The notes under the pieces were generated by a model. That model was not told where the DNA came from, ran no database searches, and saw only the letters and a program-made list of their open reading frames with translations. A stretch of 64,000 nt of DNA from Rutpela maculata (taxonomy: Eukaryota > Arthropoda > Insecta > Coleoptera > Cerambycidae): positions 117,876,902 through 117,940,901 of the forward strand of contig OW386286.2 in NCBI GenBank assembly GCA_936432065.2. Direction: 5' to 3'. The translations under genes were made by a program, and so were the position numbers. This document shows, in pieces, positions 57,477 through 64,000 of the stretch (position 1 is its first letter; every line of letters starts with the position of its first letter).

Positions 57477-57902
57477 TAGGGTGGGCCGAAAAACACGAAA
57501 ATTTGAATTTGCAGATGGGCTAGTTTCTAATTTGTTACTATGTATCTAAAACTAATTAGGGTAAATTTTTAGCCAAATCGATTAGTATCTAGCCACCCCC
57601 CCACGGCCTTGAAAATAAAAGAAATTTTTCGATTTTAAACATTTTTCAAATTGACACGAAATTTTCTCATGACTCTATTATTAACGTCGTTAAATATTTT
57701 TTAGTTCCAGGGAAATGTCAATCTGAAAAATGTTAAATATCGAAAAATTGGCCTTTCCCTTCATTTTCAAGGCCGTGGGGGCCCGGCTAGATATTAACTA
57801 ATTTGGCTAAAAATTTATCCGAATTAGTCTTAGATACATAGTAAGAAATTATAAACTAGCCTATCTGCAAATTCAAATGTTCGTGTTTTTCGGCCCACCC
57901 TA
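57477..57902. mobile_element. 426-bp hAT-like MITE inside copia
   Basis: Arms of about 150 bp; both ends read TAGGGTGGGCCGAAAAACAC inward, continuing to ATTTGAATTTGCAGAT-GGCTAGTTT. Flanks TTGAATAT and TTGAACAC agree at 6 of 8 positions, suggesting a decayed 8-bp target duplication. Confidence 0.8.
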
Positions 57903-58524
57903 TTGAACACTCCAAATTTGCGAAGCAGAAATAACATCAGGATGCCATCAAGGTATCAAGACTTTGTCATGTCGCCTCCAATGTAGAACCAGTTACATTT
58001 AAAGATGTAATATCGTCAGAAGATTCTATTCGGTGGAAGATAGCCATGGAAGAATATAAAAGAAAATTAAGTCTGGGAACTGGTGAGTCCACCTCAGGGA
58101 CAAAAATGTCTGAAAAGTCGCTGGGTTTTTAAAGTAAAACAAAAAACGGATGGCAGCATAGAGCGCTACAAGGTGAGATTGGTTGCCAAGGGCTATCTTC
58201 AGGAACTTTTTGTTGATTTTAATGATATCTTCAGTCCTATTGTTCATTGGGGCTCGATTAGAGATGTTTTAATTGTTGCGGCCAATGAAAAATTTGTCAG
58301 TTTGACGTTAAAACTGCCTTTTTATATGGACAACTTGAAGAAGAACATTTTATATTACAACCTGAAAGGTACAATGATGGCACATGTCGTGTCTGTAGAT
58401 TAAAAAAAAACCTCTATGGCCTTAAACAAGCACCCAGGTGCTGGAACCAGAGGTATTCGCATTTCCTTGAAAAATGTCATTTACAGCAAAGTAACGCAGA
58501 TCCCTGCCTTTTTGTAAATAAAAA

Positions 58525-58680
58525 TAGATAGATAAATAGATAGATAGATAGATAGATAGATCTGTATTAATCATTCAGAGATACATTGAATGTAGGTACA
58601 TTATGGCAAGTCGAACAAACAGATAATAATAATTAATAAATAGAAGCATAAAAAAACATGATAAAAAATAAATAAAACTT
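58525..58680 (+). repeat. GATA-tract insertion splitting copia RT
   Basis: About 155 bp that begins with a GATA microsatellite (58525-58561) and ends A-rich (ATAAAAAATAAATAAAACTTT) separates the copia block DPCLFVNKN from LLYIDDG, which are adjacent in intact elements. Perhaps a small SINE-like insertion; not classified. Confidence 0.6.
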
Positions 58681-59750
58681 TAATTGTGCTGCTGTACATC
58701 GATGATGGGCTGGTAATTTCGAGACAAGACACTTTAAACAAGTTCTTGAAAGTCTTACAGGACAATTTCAGTGTGTTGACTGTTATTTGGGAATTCAAAT
58801 TCATCGTCGTGATGATGGTTCAATTTTTGTTAATCAGGAAGCTTATGCTAAGAAAGTGCTGGAAAAATTTAATATGGATATATGCAATCCTGTATCAACT
58901 CCTATGGAGAAAGACAACAGTAGTGATTTAAATGAAACGCATATAATTAGTAATGTTCCATATCGTGAAGCCACTGCGAGTCTATTGTACTTATCTAATG
59001 TTTCAAGGCCTGATATTACATACGCAGTTAATTATTTGTCACAACTTTTAGATAAACCTCAGAAGAAACACTGGACCTCGGTTAAAAGAGTAATGAGGCG
59101 TACTCTTAACTGGGGAATTTTGTATCAGTCTGAATGTAAGAGTGGTATTCTCTAAGCTTTTACGGATGCAGATTATGCCGGGTATGTTGCAACTAGAAAT
59201 TCAACTTCTGGAATGGTATTTAAATATAGTAACGGAGTCATAACGTGGATGAGCAAGCGCCAAAAGTGCATTACACTTTAAACCACTGAGGCTGAGTTTA
59301 TTGCTGGCTCCCAGGCTACACAGGAAGTAGTATGGCATATAAGGCTATTAAATGAAATGTGTCAATTGACGTCTGTTCCGGTTTTACAAATCGATAATGA
59401 AACTGTCATTCGGTTGGTGAAGAACCCAAATCTCCATCAACTGTCTAAACATATAGATATCAGATACAAATTTATTCAGCAAAAATATCACGAGGGAGTT
59501 CTTGATGTGAAACATGTTTCTAGCAAGGGGCAAATTGCAGATGTGCTTACAAAAGTGTTATTAAGGGGACAATTTTGTTACCTCAGGTCTTTGCTAGGAA
59601 TGATTAGTGTTGACAATTTTTAAATTGTGGAACTTGATTTAGGGAAAGAGTTGTAAATAAATCTAGTTAGTATTTACAGTACTGTTGAACTATCAATCTG
59701 ATTTTTGTACTTTGTAATTTTGTCTGTCGCAGAGTGTTTAAACTTTAATA

Positions 59751-60108
59751 AGAACCAATCAAAACAAACTACTCTCCTAGCTAATACCGACGACTTGATA
59801 GGTTTCCTAGCATTGTAATGCAAAATAAATATATTGAAAATACTCAAATCATTTCTTTAAATTCAGTCATTCACACTTTTTTATTTAATAAGAAATTATC
59901 TACTCTCTGTATATTGATACCTTAATCTTATGATATACTACGTAGGAATACATTTTAACACGATCATCATTGGAGAACCAATCAAAACAACTAGTCTTCT
60001 AGCTAATACTGACGAAGTATTGAATTATATTATAGGATTCCCAGCATTTTAAGGGAAGAAAATTATATTTAAAATACGAATAATTTGTTGAAATTCAGTC
60101 GTTCACAG
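59751..60108 (+). repeat. two direct ~130-bp repeats, 223-bp period
   Basis: 59751-59876 and 59974-60108 both start AGAACCAATCAAAACAA and end ATTCAGTC-TTCACA. The spacer sequence 59877-59920 is also found left of copia (55431-55472), and 55345-55400 resembles 62230-62290. Copia and the hAT element therefore sit within an older tandem or segmental repeat. Confidence 0.75.
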
Positions 60109-60204
60109 CAATTATGATTCAACCTTATACATTCTATTTCAACTCTAGAACAGATGTACAAGTTTTTTCGAACTGGTTAGTTCTCATCAGTAGAGTATAG
60201 AAAC

Positions 60205-62185
60205 CAGAGCGCTAAGCACTCAAAAAAAGCGAGCACTAAGTACTCTGAAAAAGTGCTTTAAATTCAGGAGCACTACTGAGCACTAAGCACTAAGCACTTT
60301 TTAAAAATTTAAATAATGGAGTATCTATTGATTGTTTGATTGAGGCTAGAATTTCACTGAATTTATAAAAAAAGGTCAAGAAACACAACCTAGAAAGAAA
60401 TTGAGAGTTTTTGAGAGAAAATATGTTACAGGAAAAAGTTGTTCCTAGTGCCAATGAAAGTTCAAATATGAAATTTAAACGTCGTATCTTAAAATTGATA
60501 TTTTTGCCAAAATTATGATTAAAATAATTAAATTCAACCAAAGGACATAATAACATGATAACAAAACATCAATAGAAATATTATATATTTCTTATTTTTC
60601 ATTTTTTTTTAATTAATTTTTTTAAATTATTTTAGTCATGATTTTGGTAAAAATACCAACTACGACAGAGTACAGTAACTACACAGAGGCGAAAGCTTTG
60701 GCGGCATCTTTGAGTTTCGATTTCTGTGAGCTTGTGTACCAATTGCATCTACACTGAGAGAAGTATGTTGTTAAGTTATTTCTATTTTTTCTTTATTTCT
60801 AAGGATACACTGAGAAAACAGTGTATTTCGAGTTGGATTGAAAAATTTTACCATTTGAATTGTTTATAATCGGCGCCTATTTTCAGTTGAGTTGGACACT
60901 AGGCTTTATTTATGAAAATATTAATTCTCGGCTAATGTTTTCAACCTCCCAAAATGAGTGGAAATAAAAGTCACAAATTCAAACTTAAAATGATAAACGT
61001 CAACAGTGTCAACGCAAAAGTGAGGTTGATTGATATACCGTTTAAAAAATGACGATGCGTATACAAATTTGGTTTTGGAGGGAAAGCTTGCCTTCGCCTC
61101 AGTGTAGTTACTGTACTCTGTGATATGACGTTCAAACTCTATATCTGACCTTTTGTTGACATTAGGAATAACTTTTATCTGTAACAATCTCCTGTCAAAA
61201 TACTTATACTTTACTTTTGGGACAAATTCACGTTTTATTATTTGTTGACCATCCTGTACGTTATTTCGAAATTATAACTATAGCTAAGGACTTTTCAGAG
61301 TAAGCAAAACATTTTATGAAGAGTGACTTTTTCCCTAAAAATGTAAAATAAGAATGTGAAATAAGAGAGGTTGCAAGTATAGTTAAGTGTTATGTCCTTC
61401 CGGGGACAACTGTAATACTGTATACTATTCTATTTTCACGTTGGTGGAGAATTATTTTTTAAGAAAAGAGACAATTCATCACTATCACATCTCACATCAT
61501 GCTTTTAGGAAGAGGGCAGCAGGGTACACCATTTTGTACTTCTGATTAGATCAGAATATAGATAATAATATGATAAAGGTATCATTTTTACGTAAATTTA
61601 GTAAGCATGCTTATTGTGCTTGTAATGCAAAATGTAACATAATATGATGACTGATGATGATGTATGAATGAAGTAGATAATCCTAGCCGTTTTCGAGCAA
61701 AAATGAAACAGGAAACCATCATTGGTTTGGCACACACCCATATTAGAAAAAACTATTTGAGACTATTTTGAAAGGTATAATGAATGAAAACAATTTATTA
61801 TAAAGCATCTCCTTAAGAATTATTAGTATTGCACGAGATGTGATGTGTAAATCAAATTTTGATGTAATTAATTATATATTTTTTCTTCGTCATAAAATAA
61901 ATTTTCTTTAGTCTAAAATTTTTTTTCTAAATTGGGTGTGAATTCACAAGTTTCATGCAGAAATGATTCTTTGCTTGCGAAAATTTTAAAGTGCTCACGA
62001 GTCATAAAGTGCTTGGGAGCTTTTTGGAGCCCTTTCGAATGCTCCTGAGCACTCGTGCTGGATTACTAAGCCCTAAGCGCTAAGCACCGATTTTAAGAAG
62101 TGCTATTAAGGCACAGTGCTCCCGAGCACAAAAGTGCTTAGAGTGCTTAGACAAGCACTAAGCACAGTGCTTAGGCATGGCTCTG
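60205..62185. mobile_element. 2-kb non-autonomous hAT element, perfect 8-bp TSD
   Basis: ATAGAAAC flanks both sides (60197-60204, 62186-62193). Termini are CAGAGCGCTAAGCACT and, inverted, CAGAGCCATGCCTAAGCACT. Both ends carry many copies of AAGCACT / AGTGCTTAG (60212-60300 and 61990-62180), typical hAT subterminal repeats. No transposase ORF. A smaller inverted-repeat element is nested at 60665-61121. Confidence 0.9.
60665..61121. mobile_element. 457-bp MITE nested in the hAT element
   Basis: Left end ACAGAGTACAGTAACTACAC-GAGGCGAA and right end its inverse TTCGCCTC-GTGTAGTTACTGTACTCTGT: about 30-bp terminal inverted repeats with one mismatch. Non-coding interior. Confidence 0.85.
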
Positions 62186-62193
62186 ATAGAAAC

Positions 62194-62772
62194 ATTCATT
62201 CATTATTTACAAGCCAAGTGTTCTTGATTTATTTTTACAATTAACTATTTTTTATTTATTTGCTTCCATCATGATTAGAGAATATTAATTATTACAGCTT
62301 ATCCATGACATTCGAAATTATTGATCCAAAATGCTTGCAGCTTAATACCAAAAATGTATCCCTAATCCCCAAATATTAGTAATTTCAAGACTCCTAGAGG
62401 GATTTGGAACCTTTGGTGTAACACTAACTACGAAGTAGTTTCCACAAGTACCAAAACACTTAACAATTATTGTAACTCGATGTACGTTTCACCAATCATG
62501 TTGGTATCATCCGAAGCTGATTAATACATTTAAGAATCTTCAGATGATGTCAACACGGTTGGCAAAATGCGCAACGAGTGTAATATTTGTACGTAGTGTT
62601 CAATGGTTTTGTACTCTTATGATCCATTTTGAGACTGACCATTATTGTTAAAAGGAGATACAAAACTTATTAGCCAAAATCAAATACGAAATAAATTCAG
62701 AAATAACTTTTAGCAAATTATATGAACTATCACTGCACACATATGAAACTTTGTTGCTCAAATTCACTACCT
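62194..62772. other. spacer, nothing identified
   Basis: AT-rich; the first 100 bp resemble 55345-55400 (TTTTTACAATTAA-TATTTTTTATTTATTTGCT). No ORF or paired ends. Confidence 0.4.
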
Positions 62773-63775
62773 ACTCCAGTCGAATTAGACATAATAAAAA
62801 ATTTTGCGTCCAGTGGACTTTTTTTGTGGAAGTTTTTTAAGAGGGAATAATAAGTAAGCACAGAAAACTACACCCTGCTACACCATGTGCGTCCCCTATT
62901 TTTAGGGGTTGAAATTTTGAGCTTTTACTTATGTGCCCATATCTTTTTCCTTATTGCCCGTAGGGCTCTTTACCAAGTTACACTTTTTGAAGATTCATCC
63001 CTCCTCTACATAATATGTATATTACACATTTGCCGTAGGACAAACGGTTTTGGCTGTACGAGGCCGGAAAGGTCGCGCTGTCCGAATTTGGGGGTCTTCT
63101 GTACAGGACAAACGGCTATTATTTCCAATCTATAATACTACATATACTAATGCCCTTATGGAGGGATGATGATTTGTGAAAAAACTTTCAGAAACGTGGG
63201 ATCACGATAACGCCGATTAAAAGCAATACCTACCTACAATACCTTAGACATCATGGATTAGGACGCCTGGTGAAACCATGTAAAAAAAGCGGCAATGATT
63301 CTACCTCACGAGAAAAGGTGGTGCGGAAATTAATCAATTTGTAAAAATTACATAAAGATATTATATTATTATTATTATTATACTATATTTCTGTAGCGAA
63401 TAGTACTAATGTGAAATAAACACAAAATAAGTTGCAATTCCGCCTAAGTCCCTTCAATTTTTCATTAGCAATGTCCCTCATAAACAGAAAAAGCAAGAAG
63501 CGACACATAGTTGTATTTTTTCGTAGTCAGCGTTGAGTATTTACTAGTCAGTCGATGAAAAGTGTGATCTGAAGCAATTTTTTGCAAACAAGTGCGTTTT
63601 ACTCGAAAACGGTACGTCCTATCGCATTTTAACAAGAGACCCATTTTAGCACCCTATTATGTGCCCTGTCCACGTGTATATTGCTTTCTGCCCTGCTATA
63701 AGGCCGCGCAAAAAGAATGTGAGACTGGAGAACACATGACATAAATCGTTATTACACAATAAGTGTTGATCCTAT
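62773..63775. mobile_element. partial copy of the fold-back element
   Basis: 62773-63190 matches the left arm of the element at 40282 in the same orientation (ACTCCAGTCGAATTAGACA to AAAAAACTTTCA). 63424-63775 matches 41015-41450 in inverse orientation. The piece between (63191-63423) is unrelated to the other copy and contains an ATT microsatellite (63361-63378). The copy is cut at 63776 by an LTR. Confidence 0.8.
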
Positions 63776-64000
63776 TGTGATGTGTTACAACCCCTAGAAT
63801 GATGTATTTGCACCTACTCGAGAAAGAACCTACCAGAAATTCCAAAGTGACAATCTGGAATTATCTAGAGAATGGTAGCGTCATCACAGAAAAATCGAGA
63901 TCTGTCATTTTTAGGTATAAAAGACCGACCGCATTCTCGGCGAGTAGTTCAGAAAGTATAGAAAGTGAGGTTAAGATTTCACAGAGAAACAAAGTGATAA
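63776..64000 (+). mobile_element. 5' part of an LTR retrotransposon
   Basis: The fold-back sequence stops at GATCCTAT and TGTGATGTGTTACAACCCC begins, a TG-start LTR-like terminus. A TATA box TATAAAAG (63916-63923) is followed about 30 bp later by a GAGTAGTTCAGA-type initiator region, the usual U3/R arrangement of gypsy or Bel LTRs. The rest lies beyond the window, so the class and coding capacity are unknown. Confidence 0.6.

Larger units (their letters stand above)
55661..59741 (+). mobile_element. Ty1/copia retrotransposon, decayed
   Basis: A primer-binding-like site AGTTTATGGACACAG (55661-55675) resembles the internal initiator tRNA-Met half site of copia elements. Gag: VIDKLECETNWISWKFDENL, IITGELQMPDP. 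Protease: WPIDSGATHHNI (~56650). RT: RWVFKVKQKTDGSIERYKVR, KTAFLYGQLEEEHF, KKNLYGLKQAPRCWNQRY, and YIDDG (58692-). RNase H: TDADYAG, RNSTSGM, KHIDIRYKFI. A purine tract AGGGAAAGAG (59641-59650) precedes a putative 3' LTR. Most of the integrase is not recognisable; multiple stops. Confidence 0.9.

Noticed and set aside
57310..57549. Acidic ORF MKREIIKLSVIDCNVDSGNE..
   Set aside because: Resembles the acidic N-termini of some transposases but has no diagnostic motif, and it runs into the MITE at 57477.

Overview
The window is AT-rich, intron-rich animal DNA, almost certainly from an insect. Two spliced protein-coding genes can be read, with GT/AG introns of 2 to 22 kb. One is a group I (chitooligosaccharidolytic) beta-N-acetylglucosaminidase, which belongs to arthropod cuticle biology. 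The repeats are insect-type: R1/Jockey-like LINEs, copia and gypsy relics, mariner-like and hAT elements. A beetle or another insect with a large genome fits, but the species cannot be fixed from sequence alone.

Layout. 1-7150 (+): the last three recognisable exons of a mitochondrial alanine-glyoxylate aminotransferase 2 gene (AGXT2), running in from the left edge. 7151-13781: intergenic, filled with LINE, tyrosine-recombinase-like and mariner-derived debris. 13782-54190 (-): five exons of the beta-N-acetylglucosaminidase gene, covering about 432 residues up to the stop codon; earlier exons were not recognised and probably lie to the right of the window. The two genes are convergent and functionally unrelated. 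54191-64000: copia, a 2-kb hAT element, a fold-back element and the start of an LTR.

The glucosaminidase introns are a graveyard of nested transposons. The 22.4-kb intron (22714-45151) holds the most informative nest. An old minus-strand reading frame of an unusual family (XPG/FEN1-like acidic core, a GCDTTS block, and a CXC-type cysteine cluster) is interrupted twice: by a 3.7-kb inverted-repeat element with a 3-bp target duplication, and by a second, younger member of the same coding family that has its own 425-bp terminal inverted repeats. A third member with different 330-bp inverted repeats lies in the next intron (46613-48057). The same 22.4-kb intron carries a 5'-truncated LINE with a target duplication and a mariner-like element split by a 2.2-kb fold-back element.

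Several non-coding elements can be delimited to the base from target duplications: hAT-type with 8 bp (17049-18544, 21913-22158, 60205-62185), fold-back with 5 bp (40282-42507), inverted-repeat with 3 bp (31804-35537), LINE with 7-9 bp (36247-38103). No tRNA, rRNA or CRISPR locus was found.
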